Of a DNA stretch of 64,000 bases, positions 11,453-19,523 are shown piece by piece. Below the pieces are notes generated by a model. That model saw nothing but the letters and a program-made list of their open reading frames with translations. It ran no database searches and had not been told where the DNA came from. The number at the start of each line of letters is the position of its first letter. Position 1 is the first letter of the stretch. A program made the position numbers and the translations under genes. The DNA lies in NCBI RefSeq assembly GCF_003217095.1, contig NZ_QJSR01000001.1, forward strand, positions 1 to 64,000, written 5' to 3'. The DNA is from Rhizobium sp. PP-CC-3A-592. GTDB taxonomy: Bacteria > Pseudomonadota > Alphaproteobacteria > Rhizobiales > Rhizobiaceae.

Positions 11453-11803
11453 CTAAACGCGAGCGGCCTTCGCGGCGGCTTTCGCCTGCTTCCGGCGGCC
11501 CCACCAGACGGCCATGCGGCGGCGCTTGCGGCGGATGTAGGCGGAATCATGCGACAGCACGACGAGACCGAGGGGCACCATCCAGAATCCGAGAATCGGC
11601 AGGAAGCCGAGGATGCCGCAGACGACCAGCAGACAGCCGAGGAGGACACGAAGCCACTTCTGGCGGGGTAACGGCATATGCCACGAACCGATCGACAGCT
11701 GTGGGCCATGCGTGCGCGGCGGAGCCGTCTTCGTGTTCGTACCAGCACCATTCTCTCGGGTGCTGCCCGACGGGCGTCCGACTGCGTCAACCTCGTTCAT
11801 CAT
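11453..11803 (-). CDS. Small membrane protein with basic C-terminus (116 aa)
   Basis: The C-terminal 80 residues contain two adjacent hydrophobic helices (VLLGCLLVVCGILGFLPILG and MVPLGLVVLS), then a very basic tail (YIRRKRRRMAVWWGRR) that should face the cytoplasm. This layout resembles small PGPGW-like membrane proteins of proteobacteria, though I am not certain of the family. The first 35 residues are polar and low in complexity. The start at 11803 is a choice among several; an ATG inside the frame closer to the helices is possible. Confidence 0.6.
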   Translation of the reverse strand: MMNEVDAVGRPSGSTRENGAGTNTKTAPPRTHGPQLSIGSWHMPLPRQKWLRVLLGCLLVVCGILGFLPILGFWMVPLGLVVLSHDSAYIRRKRRRMAVWWGRRKQAKAAAKAARV

Positions 11804-11895
11804 CGTCCAATCCGGCCTTATCCACTCAGAACGACCCCTGTCGCCCATGTCCGCCCTGAGGTGTGCTTCGCATCCGAGTTTGTCCACAGCGAGAC

Positions 11896-11916
11896 GCGCT
11901 TTTTTGAAAAAAGCGC
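11896..11916. repeat. Perfect 10-bp hairpin with A/T arms
   Basis: GCGCTTTTTT, one G, then AAAAAAGCGC: a perfect 21-base dyad lying between the small membrane gene (-) and the tRNA-Asn promoter (+). It abuts the -35 of that promoter. It could be a protein-binding site or a bidirectional barrier; it lacks a separate T-run. Confidence 0.6.
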
Positions 11917-11944
11917 TTGGCAAATCGAAAAAGCACCCGTATTA
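11916..11944 (+). promoter_or_regulatory. tRNA-Asn promoter
   Basis: CTTGGC (11916-11921), 17-base spacer, GTATTA (11939-11944). The -35 begins CTTG as do the other tRNA promoters in this window, and the spacing to the tRNA (start 11972) fits transcription starting near 11951. Confidence 0.6.
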
Positions 11945-11971
11945 GCAGCCTCACTTCTGCAGCGCAGATGT

Positions 11972-12046
11972 TCCCTGGTAGCTCAGCGGTAGAGCATTCG
12001 ACTGTTAATCGACAGGTCGCCGGTTCGAATCCGGCCCGGGGAGCCA
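11972..12046 (+). tRNA. tRNA-Asn (GTT)
   Basis: A 75-base cloverleaf. The acceptor TCCCTGG pairs with CCGGGGA, the anticodon loop carries GTT within CGACTGTTAATCG, the T-loop is GGTTCGAATCC and CCA is encoded. Confidence 0.97.
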
Positions 12047-12182
12047 TTTTCTCACTTGAGATCATGGCACGTGGCTTAGGTCACACGACTACCGCACCAT
12101 CCTTCATACTGTTCCGTTTCTCCGTCCAGGCCGGAACATTTGTCTTTACCTTGTGTTTTCCGGTCATCACGGAGAGTAAATC

Positions 12183-12365
12183 ATGGGTAACAGCGACCAT
12201 AACGGCACGTCCGAGCAGAAACGTCCGACCGATGTCAATCCGACGGCAGATGACTCCGCCGTGGATGAAAAAGATTCTATTGCTCCGACATTCGTCAAAC
12301 CTGCAGACGAGAAGGACGTCAGCGAACGGCCAGTGGTCAATCCCGTGACAGGCGGAGCTTTTTAG
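12183..12365 (+). CDS. Small polar unknown protein (60 aa)
   Basis: A 60-residue protein almost without hydrophobic residues, rich in Asp, Glu, Lys, Asn and Pro, so probably disordered. GGAGAG before the ATG supports translation. It ends two bases before the lipoprotein gene, suggesting a two-gene operon. No family recognised. Confidence 0.55.
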   Translation: MGNSDHNGTSEQKRPTDVNPTADDSAVDEKDSIAPTFVKPADEKDVSERPVVNPVTGGAF

Positions 12366-12367
12366 GG

Positions 12368-12655
12368 ATGCGGCCGATGGTGAAATTCGGGACACTGGTG
12401 ATTGTCGGTGGTTTGGCCCTTACGGCATGCACACCGTACGAAGTGCAACCTATTCCCGGCAGCATCACCTACGGGGGACATCAGCCACGAACGAAGCTGA
12501 CGAAGTCGCCGATTGGCAGTACGTTCACCAACCAAATTACTGATGAATACGGCTGTATGGCGATGGAGACCTACCGTATTGAACCGGACAGATCATTGAA
12601 ACTCCTTCGCCGTTCACGCTTGGCCTCTTCTGGCGGATTCGGCTTTTCCTGCTGA
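12368..12655 (+). CDS. Small lipoprotein (95 aa)
   Basis: The N-terminus has a short basic start, a hydrophobic stretch and the lipobox LTAC at about residue 21, predicting lipid attachment and an envelope location. The mature part is about 75 residues with a Cys-containing middle (DEYGCMAMETYRIE) and a C-terminal cysteine. An internal ATG at 12377 is an alternative start. Its gene follows the small polar protein by two bases. Function unknown. Confidence 0.65.
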   Translation: MRPMVKFGTLVIVGGLALTACTPYEVQPIPGSITYGGHQPRTKLTKSPIGSTFTNQITDEYGCMAMETYRIEPDRSLKLLRRSRLASSGGFGFSC

Positions 12656-12722
12656 GAGTTAAGCATGCCCACCGGGTCCGTGGCGGCTCGGTCGCGGCAT
12701 TCATATGTTTTTGAAACCTTCT

Positions 12723-12750
12723 TGATCCACACCCCGTCCTTGATCGTAAG
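12723..12750 (+). promoter_or_regulatory. ECF11 (RpoE/ChrR-type) promoter of the phrB operon
   Basis: TGATCC (12723-12728), exactly 18 bases, TAAG (12747-12750), placed 27 bases before the phrB start codon. This is the -35/-10 pattern described for the singlet-oxygen sigma factor RpoE of Rhodobacter sphaeroides. The same ten bases with the same spacing stand upstream of chrR at 21467-21494 on the other strand. Seen directly; the sigma assignment is from family knowledge. Confidence 0.75.
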
Positions 12751-12777
12751 ACCGGCAAAGGGAACAGACGGATCAAG

Positions 12778-14229
12778 ATGGACGACGTGCATCAACGGGA
12801 CCAGAGCCCGATCATTGTATGGTTTCGCAAGGACCTTCGGACGGACGATAACCGTGCGCTGGCATCTGCTTCCGAAACAGGCCGTCCGGTCCTTCCGCTT
12901 TACATTCGTGAAGACAATTCCGAGACCGGTCCCCTCGGCGAAGCGCAGGCCTGGTGGCTGCACCATTCGCTGACCGCGCTTTCCGCGCAGATCGAGACCT
13001 GCGGTTCACGCCTCATTCTGATGAGTGGTGAAGCAGAGGCGGTTCTCCGGCAGGTCATCAAGGACACCGGCGCCTCCGCTGTCTTCTGGAACCGTCGATA
13101 TGATCCTGCCGGCATGAAGATCGATACGAAGCTGAAAGAGGTCCTCTCTAAAGATGGGCTGGAGACGGCGAGCTTTGCCGGAGCGCTCATGCATGAGCCG
13201 TCTCGCGTGAAGACAAAGACCGGCGGTCCTTACCGGGTCTACACACCGTTCTGGCGTGCCATAGAGGCCAGTGGCGAGCCGCCCGAGCCCGTGGACGCTC
13301 CGGAAAAATTGCCAGCGCCGAAGACGTTCCCGCGGTCGGAGACGCTCAAGGACTGGGGCCTGTTGCCGAAGCTCGAATGGGCTGCGGATTTTTCGCGGCG
13401 CTGGGAGCCGGGCGAAGCCTCCGCCCGGGAAAAGCTCAATGATTTCACAGACGGCACAATCGACGGATATCGCGAGTCGCGCGAGCGAACCTGGGAAGCG
13501 GGAACGTCGTGTCTCTCGCCGCATCTGGCCATGGGCGAGATTTCTCCGGCCCGTATCTGGCACGCGACGCGCGGCCTGTCGAAGGCCGACTCGGCGGACG
13601 TGATCACGTTCCGCAAGGAGCTGGTTTGGCGGGAGTTCGCCTATCATCTCCTGTTCCACAATCCTGACATGCCGACCGAGAGCCTGAACCGGAAATACGA
13701 CAAGCTCGGCTGGACGAATGGCGACGACGATTTCGATCGTTGGAAGACGGGCTTGACGGGTTTTCCGATCGTTGACGCCGGCATGCGCGAACTCTGGCGC
13801 TTCGGGACGATGCACAATCGTGTCCGCATGATCGTCGGGTCATTTCTGGTGAAGGATCTGCTGATCGACTGGCGGCGGGGCGAGCGCTGGTTCCGCGACA
13901 CGCTTGTGGATGCCGACCCTGCGAGCAATGCCATGAACTGGCAATGGGTTGCCGGTTGCGGCGCCGATGCCTCGCCCTTCTTCCGTGTCTTCAACCCGAT
14001 CACGCAGGGCGAAAAGTTCGATACCGACGGGCTGTACGTCCGTGAGCACGTGCCGGAACTTGCCGACATGCCGAGCGACTGGATCCATCATCCGTTCGAC
14101 GCACCGTCCACCGTCCTCACCAAGGCCGGTGTAACGCTGGGCGAAACCTACCCCAAACCGATCGTCGACCACGCCAAGGCGCGGGATCGCGCGCTTGCCG
14201 CCTACCGCAACATCAAGGATGCCGCATGA
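12778..14229 (+). CDS. phrB: Deoxyribodipyrimidine photolyase
   Basis: Uses blue light and reduced FAD to split cyclobutane pyrimidine dimers in DNA. The 483 residues hold an N-terminal alpha/beta antenna-binding domain (IIVWFRKDLRTDDNRAL at residues 12-28) and a helical FAD domain from about residue 200 (SCLSPHLAMGEISPARIW), ending in the strongly conserved NAMNWQWVAGCGADASPFF and RVFNPITQGEKFD. It fits the CPD photolyase classes; a cryptochrome-like role cannot be excluded from sequence. It is the first gene of a seven-gene operon and its promoter matches the RpoE/ChrR consensus. The next gene overlaps its stop by four bases. Confidence 0.93.
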   Translation: MDDVHQRDQSPIIVWFRKDLRTDDNRALASASETGRPVLPLYIREDNSETGPLGEAQAWWLHHSLTALSAQIETCGSRLILMSGEAEAVLRQVIKDTGASAVFWNRRYDPAGMKIDTKLKEVLSKDGLETASFAGALMHEPSRVKTKTGGPYRVYTPFWRAIEASGEPPEPVDAPEKLPAPKTFPRSETLKDWGLLPKLEWAADFSRRWEPGEASAREKLNDFTDGTIDGYRESRERTWEAGTSCLSPHLAMGEISPARIWHATRGLSKADSADVITFRKELVWREFAYHLLFHNPDMPTESLNRKYDKLGWTNGDDDFDRWKTGLTGFPIVDAGMRELWRFGTMHNRVRMIVGSFLVKDLLIDWRRGERWFRDTLVDADPASNAMNWQWVAGCGADASPFFRVFNPITQGEKFDTDGLYVREHVPELADMPSDWIHHPFDAPSTVLTKAGVTLGETYPKPIVDHAKARDRALAAYRNIKDAA

Positions 14230-15566
14230 CCTCCACTCTCTCCGCCGGCATCCCTTCCACGAACGGCCGACTCTCGATCGCCGTTGTCGGCTCGGGCATT
14301 TCCGGCAGTTCGGCGGCCTGGGCCCTGCGCGACGTTCACGACGTGACACTGTATGAGAAGGCCGAGCGGGCTGGCGGGCATACGGCGACGGTCGAGGTCG
14401 ATTACGACGGGCAGCGGATTTCGGTCGATACGGGTTTCATCGTCTACAACGAGCCGAACTATCCGAACCTGAAAGCGCTTTTTGCCGAACTCGACGTCGA
14501 GACGCTACCGAGCAGCATGAGCTTTGCTCTGTCGCTCGACCATGGCGCGCTCGAATGGCGCGGCGGGCCTTTCACGGGTCTCTTCGCGCAGAAGCGGAAC
14601 ATGCTGCGTCCGTCCTTCCTCCTGATGTTGCGCGAGATCCTGCGCTTCAACAAGATCTGCCTCGTCGATCGCGATGCTGGCCGGCTTTCGGAAATGTCGA
14701 TCGGGGACTATCTCGACTGGCGCCGTTTCTCGCCCGGCTTCACCAACAACTACCTGCTGCCGATGGCGGCCGCGATCTGGTCGGCGCCTGCCGCCAAGAT
14801 GCTGGAGTTTCCGGCCGATCACTTCATCCAGTTCTTCGACAATCACCGCCTCGTCTACGCGACGCCCCATCCGTGGCGCACGGTGGCAGGTGGTAGCCGG
14901 GTCTATCTCGACAAGCTGCTGGGACCCCTCGGCAACCGGCTGAAGCTGAACTGCGGAATCCGCTCCATCCGCCGAGACGGTCGAAAGGTGCACGTGACGC
15001 AAGACGATGGCACGGTGCGGGTCTACGACAAGATCATCATCGCGTCTCATTCGGATCAGGCTCTCGCCATGCTAGCGGACACTACGCCGCAGGAGCGCGC
15101 CGTGCTGGAAGCCGTGCCTTACAAGCCGAATCGCGTTGTTCTACACCGGGATGTGGCCCTGATGCCGAAGCGGCAGAAGGTCTGGGCGTCGTGGAACTAC
15201 CTTCGCTCGACACGCCCGGGCTCAGACAGCCAGGTGGCGGTGACCTATTGGATGAACAGCCTGCAAGCGATCGACCCTGCCTGCCCGCTGTTCGTCACAT
15301 TGAACCCCGAACGCGAGCCCGATCCACGTCTGGTCTTTGCCGAGTACACCTACGACCATCCGCAGTTCGATGCCCGCTCCATCGACGCGCAGCGACGCCT
15401 GAAGACCATCCAGGGCAATAACAATACGTTCTTTGCCGGTGCGTGGACGGGTTACGGCTTCCATGAAGATGGCTTGTCGTCTGGCTTGGCAGCGGCGGAA
15501 ACGCTTGGCGGCATCATACCGTGGCGGCTTGCTCCGGCCGCGATCTTCGCCGAAGCTGCGGAATGA
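14226..15566 (+). CDS. FAD-dependent amine-oxidase-like protein
   Basis: A flavoprotein of 446 residues with an N-terminal Rossmann dinucleotide motif (VVGSGISGSSAAWAL, about residues 20-34), an acidic residue ending the second strand (LYEKAERAGGHTATVEVD), and a C-terminal FAD closing motif (FFAGAWTGYGFHEDGLSSG). It belongs to the NAD(P)-binding/amine-oxidase-like family that is regularly found next to DUF1365 and a cyclopropane-fatty-acid-synthase-like enzyme. In R. sphaeroides a protein of this kind belongs to the RpoE regulon and relatives act on fatty acyl chains; a role in lipid oxidation here is inference. Coupled to phrB and to DUF1365 by 4-bp overlaps. Confidence 0.85.
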   Translation: MTSTLSAGIPSTNGRLSIAVVGSGISGSSAAWALRDVHDVTLYEKAERAGGHTATVEVDYDGQRISVDTGFIVYNEPNYPNLKALFAELDVETLPSSMSFALSLDHGALEWRGGPFTGLFAQKRNMLRPSFLLMLREILRFNKICLVDRDAGRLSEMSIGDYLDWRRFSPGFTNNYLLPMAAAIWSAPAAKMLEFPADHFIQFFDNHRLVYATPHPWRTVAGGSRVYLDKLLGPLGNRLKLNCGIRSIRRDGRKVHVTQDDGTVRVYDKIIIASHSDQALAMLADTTPQERAVLEAVPYKPNRVVLHRDVALMPKRQKVWASWNYLRSTRPGSDSQVAVTYWMNSLQAIDPACPLFVTLNPEREPDPRLVFAEYTYDHPQFDARSIDAQRRLKTIQGNNNTFFAGAWTGYGFHEDGLSSGLAAAETLGGIIPWRLAPAAIFAEAAE

Positions 15567-16462
15567 CCGATACGCCTCCCAATGTAGGACGCCTGCATGC
15601 ACCGCCGTCGGAGCCGGCGTTGCTTTATGCCGGCGACGTCATGCACCAGCGCGTGAAGCCGCTCGGGCACAGGTTTTCCTACAGCGTCTTTTCGCTGATG
15701 GTGGATCTCGACCGACTTGATGCAGCAGACGCGCAAAGCCGTGTGTTTTCCGTCGATCGCTTCAATGTCCTGTCGTTCCACCAGAGCGACCATTCCGGAC
15801 GCACGGACATTTCGCTGCGCGCCTATGTCGATGGCCTGCTTGCCGATGCTGGTGTTTCTGCGCCTGCGGCTCGGATCCTCCTTGTCTGCTATCCGCGCAT
15901 TCTCGGCTGGGTCTTTAATCCCCTCGCCGTCTACTACGCCTATGACACGTCCGATGCGCTGGTGGCGCTGGTTTACGAGGTGCGCAATACGTTCGGCGAG
16001 CGGCATAGCTATGTCTGCCCGATCTCATCCGGGCAAGTGAGCGATGCCGGTGTTCGGCAGGAATGCGACAAGATCTTCCATGTGTCGCCCTTCATGCCCA
16101 TGGCCATGCGCTACCGGTTTCGCATGGTCCCGCCAGGCAAGGATATCCGCTGGCGGATTCTGGAGACGGATGCCGAGGGACCTGTGCTTTCGGCAACCTT
16201 CTCCGGCCATGCGCAACCGCTGACGACGAGCACTATTCTGCGTCTCGTCGGCCGTATTCCCCACCTTACTTTGAAGATCGTGGCCGGCATTCATTGGGAG
16301 GCGGCGAAGCTGTGGTGGAGGGGAGCGCGATATATCTCCCGGCCCACACCACCCGCCCCGACCAGCGTCTGGACCGATGACCGCCGCCGTGACGAGCCGG
16401 CACCGCGCCGACTGTCGCCACAACCCACCTCCCACCGAGAGACTTGCAGCCCGGCCGAATAA
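15563..16462 (+). CDS. DUF1365 domain-containing protein
   Basis: A 299-residue protein starting at an ATG that overlaps the preceding stop. Family marks are LYAGDVMHQRVKPLGHRFSY near the start, LLVCYPRILGWVFNPLAVYY in the middle, and KIFHVSPFMPMAMRYRFR. DUF1365 proteins have no settled activity but almost always sit beside the FAD protein and CFA-synthase-like gene seen here, which points to work on the same lipid substrate. The C-terminal 45 residues are proline/arginine rich and probably disordered. Confidence 0.87.
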   Translation: MTDTPPNVGRLHAPPSEPALLYAGDVMHQRVKPLGHRFSYSVFSLMVDLDRLDAADAQSRVFSVDRFNVLSFHQSDHSGRTDISLRAYVDGLLADAGVSAPAARILLVCYPRILGWVFNPLAVYYAYDTSDALVALVYEVRNTFGERHSYVCPISSGQVSDAGVRQECDKIFHVSPFMPMAMRYRFRMVPPGKDIRWRILETDAEGPVLSATFSGHAQPLTTSTILRLVGRIPHLTLKIVAGIHWEAAKLWWRGARYISRPTPPAPTSVWTDDRRRDEPAPRRLSPQPTSHRETCSPAE

Positions 16463-16504
16463 GGCTATTTTGTGTAAGTCCGATGTTTGCCGAAAGGTTG
16501 TGCG

Positions 16505-17758
16505 ATGCGTTCAGCTGAAACATGGCGCGATGAGAAGTCGCCCGCAGAGCGTCTGTCCAAGGACAATATTTCTCGTTTCATCAAAGGTTTGCCGGCGAAA
16601 GCTCAGATGGTGCTTCGCGGCCTCGTCAATATGGAGGCAGGCTGCCTGCAACTGACGCTGCCCGATGGCCGGACCTTCGTCATCAAGGGCCGGGCGCAGG
16701 GCCCCGAGGCAGCCGTGACGTTGCACAATTGGAACCTGCCCCAGCGTGCGCTGACCAACGGAACCATCGGCGTGGCCGAAAGCTACATGGATGGCGACTG
16801 GGACAGCCCTGATGTCGGGGCATTCCTCGAGCTCTTCCTCGTCAATGCGGAGATGGGTCGTCACTTCCCGAACGGGGCTCGCGGCATTTTGCGCTTCGTC
16901 GAGAAAATGCGTCACTGGATGAACGCCAACACGAAGGCAGGCTCCAAGCGCAACATCTCCGCCCATTACGACCTTGGCAACACGTTCTATGCGCAATGGC
17001 TCGACCCGTCGATGACCTACTCCTCGGCGCTCTACGCCACGGGCGCCAACGACCTTCAGTCGGCCCAGCGGGCGAAATACAAGGCGCTGGCGGATGCCGC
17101 GGGTATCAGGCCGGCCGACCATGTGCTCGAAATCGGCTGCGGCTGGGGTGGCTTTGCGGAATATGCGGCCGGCGAAATCGGATGCCGCGTGACGGGCCTG
17201 ACGATCAGCCGCGAGCAGCTCGATTTCGCCCGCGCCCGGATGGAAAAGGCCGGCCTCTCCGACAAGGTCGACATCAAGTTCCAGGACTACCGCGACGAGG
17301 CGGGAACCTATGACAAGGTTGTCTCCATCGAGATGTTCGAGGCCGTCGGCGAAAAGTATTGGCCGACCTATTTCTCGCAGGTCCGCCGCTGCCTGAAGCC
17401 CGGCGGTCGCGCCGGCTTTCAGATCATCACCATCAAGCCGGAATCCTATCGCGAGTATCGTGCCAATCCGGACTTCATCCAAAAATATGTCTTCCCCGGC
17501 GGCATGTTGCCGACACGCGAGCATCTGGTTTCGCTCGGTTCCAAGGTCGGACTGAAAATGGTCGGGGATCTCGGCTTCGGCCTCGACTATGCTCGAACGC
17601 TCGCCGAATGGCGGGAGCGCTTCTGGTCGGTCTGGCCGAAGATCGAGCCGCTGGGCTTCGATATCCGCTTCAAGCGGCTCTGGGAGTTCTATCTGTTCTA
17701 TTGCGAAGCCGGGTTCCGCGCGAAGAATATCGACGTCCGACAGGTCGTCTATGAATGA
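16505..17758 (+). CDS. cfa: Cyclopropane-fatty-acyl-phospholipid synthase-like methyltransferase
   Basis: Transfers a methyl(ene) group from SAM to unsaturated acyl chains in membrane phospholipids. The 417-residue protein has the CFA synthase order: an N-terminal lipid-binding region, TYSSALY, the SAM site LEIGCGWGGFAEYAA near residue 208, and SIEMFEAVGEKYWPTYF. AAAGG eight bases before the ATG at 16505 favours this start over a TTG at 16487. Proteins of this group include both true cyclopropane synthases and the methylases of furan fatty acid synthesis, and the sequence alone does not decide between them. The MFS gene starts inside its last codons (8-bp overlap). Confidence 0.88.
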   Translation: MRSAETWRDEKSPAERLSKDNISRFIKGLPAKAQMVLRGLVNMEAGCLQLTLPDGRTFVIKGRAQGPEAAVTLHNWNLPQRALTNGTIGVAESYMDGDWDSPDVGAFLELFLVNAEMGRHFPNGARGILRFVEKMRHWMNANTKAGSKRNISAHYDLGNTFYAQWLDPSMTYSSALYATGANDLQSAQRAKYKALADAAGIRPADHVLEIGCGWGGFAEYAAGEIGCRVTGLTISREQLDFARARMEKAGLSDKVDIKFQDYRDEAGTYDKVVSIEMFEAVGEKYWPTYFSQVRRCLKPGGRAGFQIITIKPESYREYRANPDFIQKYVFPGGMLPTREHLVSLGSKVGLKMVGDLGFGLDYARTLAEWRERFWSVWPKIEPLGFDIRFKRLWEFYLFYCEAGFRAKNIDVRQVVYE

Positions 17759-19112
17759 TCTCCCGGACGGGACGCGCGAATCCGCCCGTCTTTCGGATGC
17801 GAAGCTCCCGGTACGCGTCCTCCTCGCCTACGCCCTGCCCGCCGCACCGCTGGCAGCGCTCGGCCTTCCCCTCTACTCGCTCGTGCCGACCTATTACACC
17901 GAGACGCTCAGTGTGCCGATCGCGACGGCCGGTTGGGTGATCCTGTTGATCCGCCTGTTCGACGCGATCTCGGACCCGCTGGTGGGTTATGCTGCCGACC
18001 GCATGGATCCCGCTTTCGGCCGCCGCCGGCTGCTGTTCCTGATGTCGCTTCCGGTCGCGGCCCTCGCCGCCGTCATGCTCTACTGGCCGGCAGAGACGGC
18101 GGGTGCCGGATGGTTCGGGTTCTGGGGATGCGTCGTGTCGCTCGGCTTCACCATGGCCATGGTGCCCTATTCCGCCTGGGGCGCGGAGCTCGTTGGCGAC
18201 TATCATGGTCGAACCCGGCTCTCCGCCTTCCGCGAGACCTTCACGCTGATCGGCACGCTGATCGCCATCGTCCTGCCTTTTGCCATCGGCTTCGAGCAGA
18301 AAGGACTTTCCGGTCTGGCGGTGCTCGGCATCGTCGTCGGCCTCGGCCTGCTCATCCTCGGCGGGCTGACCGTCCGTATGGTGCCCGAACCTGAGAACCG
18401 CACGCAGGAGCGGCTGTCACTGCCGGATGCGCTGCGCTTTCTTGCGAGCAACAAACCGTTTCTGCGGCTGGTCCTTGCCTACTTCCTCAATGGGCTTGCA
18501 AACGGCATTCCGGCGACGCTGTTTCTCTACTTCGTCTCCGCGCGGCTTGGCCTGCCGGAGATGCGCGGGCCGCTGCTGTTTCTCTACTTCCTCTGCGCCA
18601 TCGGCGGTGTGCCGCTTGCCAGTGTCTGTGCCGCCCGCTTCGGCAAGCACCGCGCCTGGTCGGTCGCCATGCTCGGCGCCTGTGCCGTTTTCCTGCTGGC
18701 ACCGCTCCTGCCGCCGGGTAGCCTTTACGGCTTCGGCGCCATCTGCGTCGTCACGGGCATTCTCCTCGGGTTCGATCTGGCGCTCCCGCCATCCATCCAG
18801 GCCGATGTCATCGATGCGGATACGGCCGTCTCCGGCGAGCAGAGGGGCGGCTTCTACTTCGCGGCCTGGGGGCTGGCGACGAAGCTGTCGCTGGCGATCG
18901 GCGCCGGGCTGGTCTTTCCGATCCTGTCTGCGGCCGGGTTCGACCCCGCGGCAGGCGCCGATAACAGCGCCGATGCGCTGTTCGCGCTCGCCGCGCTCTA
19001 TGCCTGGGTGCCGGTCGCGTTGAAACTCTGCGCCATCGCGCTGATGTGGACATTTCCGCTGGACGAACGCATGCAGCGTCAGCTACGCGAGGCGATCGCA
19101 CCGACCGCCTGA
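17751..19112 (+). CDS. MFS transporter of the cation-sugar symporter (GPH) type
   Basis: A polytopic protein of 453 residues with about twelve hydrophobic helices. The loop motifs RLFDAISDPLVGYAADR and GRRRLLFLMSLP are those of the melibiose-permease-like glycoside-pentoside-hexuronide family. Because it sits in a lipid/photolyase operon, its substrate is probably not a sugar; members of this family adjoin the same genes in other proteobacteria. The ATG at 17751 overlaps the cfa stop by 8 bases; a second frame opening at 17755 is not protein-like. Export or import cannot be decided. Confidence 0.85.
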   Translation: MNDLPDGTRESARLSDAKLPVRVLLAYALPAAPLAALGLPLYSLVPTYYTETLSVPIATAGWVILLIRLFDAISDPLVGYAADRMDPAFGRRRLLFLMSLPVAALAAVMLYWPAETAGAGWFGFWGCVVSLGFTMAMVPYSAWGAELVGDYHGRTRLSAFRETFTLIGTLIAIVLPFAIGFEQKGLSGLAVLGIVVGLGLLILGGLTVRMVPEPENRTQERLSLPDALRFLASNKPFLRLVLAYFLNGLANGIPATLFLYFVSARLGLPEMRGPLLFLYFLCAIGGVPLASVCAARFGKHRAWSVAMLGACAVFLLAPLLPPGSLYGFGAICVVTGILLGFDLALPPSIQADVIDADTAVSGEQRGGFYFAAWGLATKLSLAIGAGLVFPILSAAGFDPAAGADNSADALFALAALYAWVPVALKLCAIALMWTFPLDERMQRQLREAIAPTA

Positions 19113-19118
19113 GAGATC

Positions 19119-19523
19119 ATGACACACGAACCGTCCCTGCCCGCCGGTCCGCGCCAAGACCGCCGGCTTGCCTGGCTCTTCCTTGCGCTCGCCATCGTCA
19201 TCGAGGTGATCGGCCTCACCGTCATGAAAGCCGCCAGCGTTTCCGGTGGAATGGGCGGTTACATCGTGATGTATGTGGCGATCGCGCTTTCCTATGTCTG
19301 TCTGGCGAAGGCCGTGCGAACCCTGCCGGTCGGCGTCGCCTATGCCATCTGGGAAGGGTCGGGCATTGCGCTGATCACGCTTGTGTCAGTGTTCTTCTTC
19401 CACCACGACCTCAGCCTTCGGGAGTTCATCGGGCTCGCCATGGCCGTTCTCGGCATCATCCTCGTCAATGCGGGCGAGGACCATGGAACCGCGCCTGCGG
19501 AGGCCACCGATGAGCCTGCCTGA
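19119..19523 (+). CDS. mdtJ: SMR exporter subunit, MdtJ-like
   Basis: Four-helix small multidrug resistance protein of 134 residues with a 16-residue polar N-terminal extension. The proton/substrate-coupling glutamate of the first helix is present (Glu29 in LALAIVIEVIGLTVMK). The segments ASVSGGMGGYIVMYVAIALS and GVAYAIWEGSGIALIT resemble E. coli MdtJ, which with MdtI exports spermidine. It starts six bases after the MFS gene and overlaps mdtI by 14 bases, so the two subunits are likely made together as a heteromer. The substrate is inferred only. Confidence 0.82.
   Translation: MTHEPSLPAGPRQDRRLAWLFLALAIVIEVIGLTVMKAASVSGGMGGYIVMYVAIALSYVCLAKAVRTLPVGVAYAIWEGSGIALITLVSVFFFHHDLSLREFIGLAMAVLGIILVNAGEDHGTAPAEATDEPA

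Noticed and set aside
16475-16478. A TAAG before cfa as a third RpoE-type promoter
   Set aside because: The bases 18 upstream do not resemble TGATCC, so cfa is best read as part of the phrB operon.
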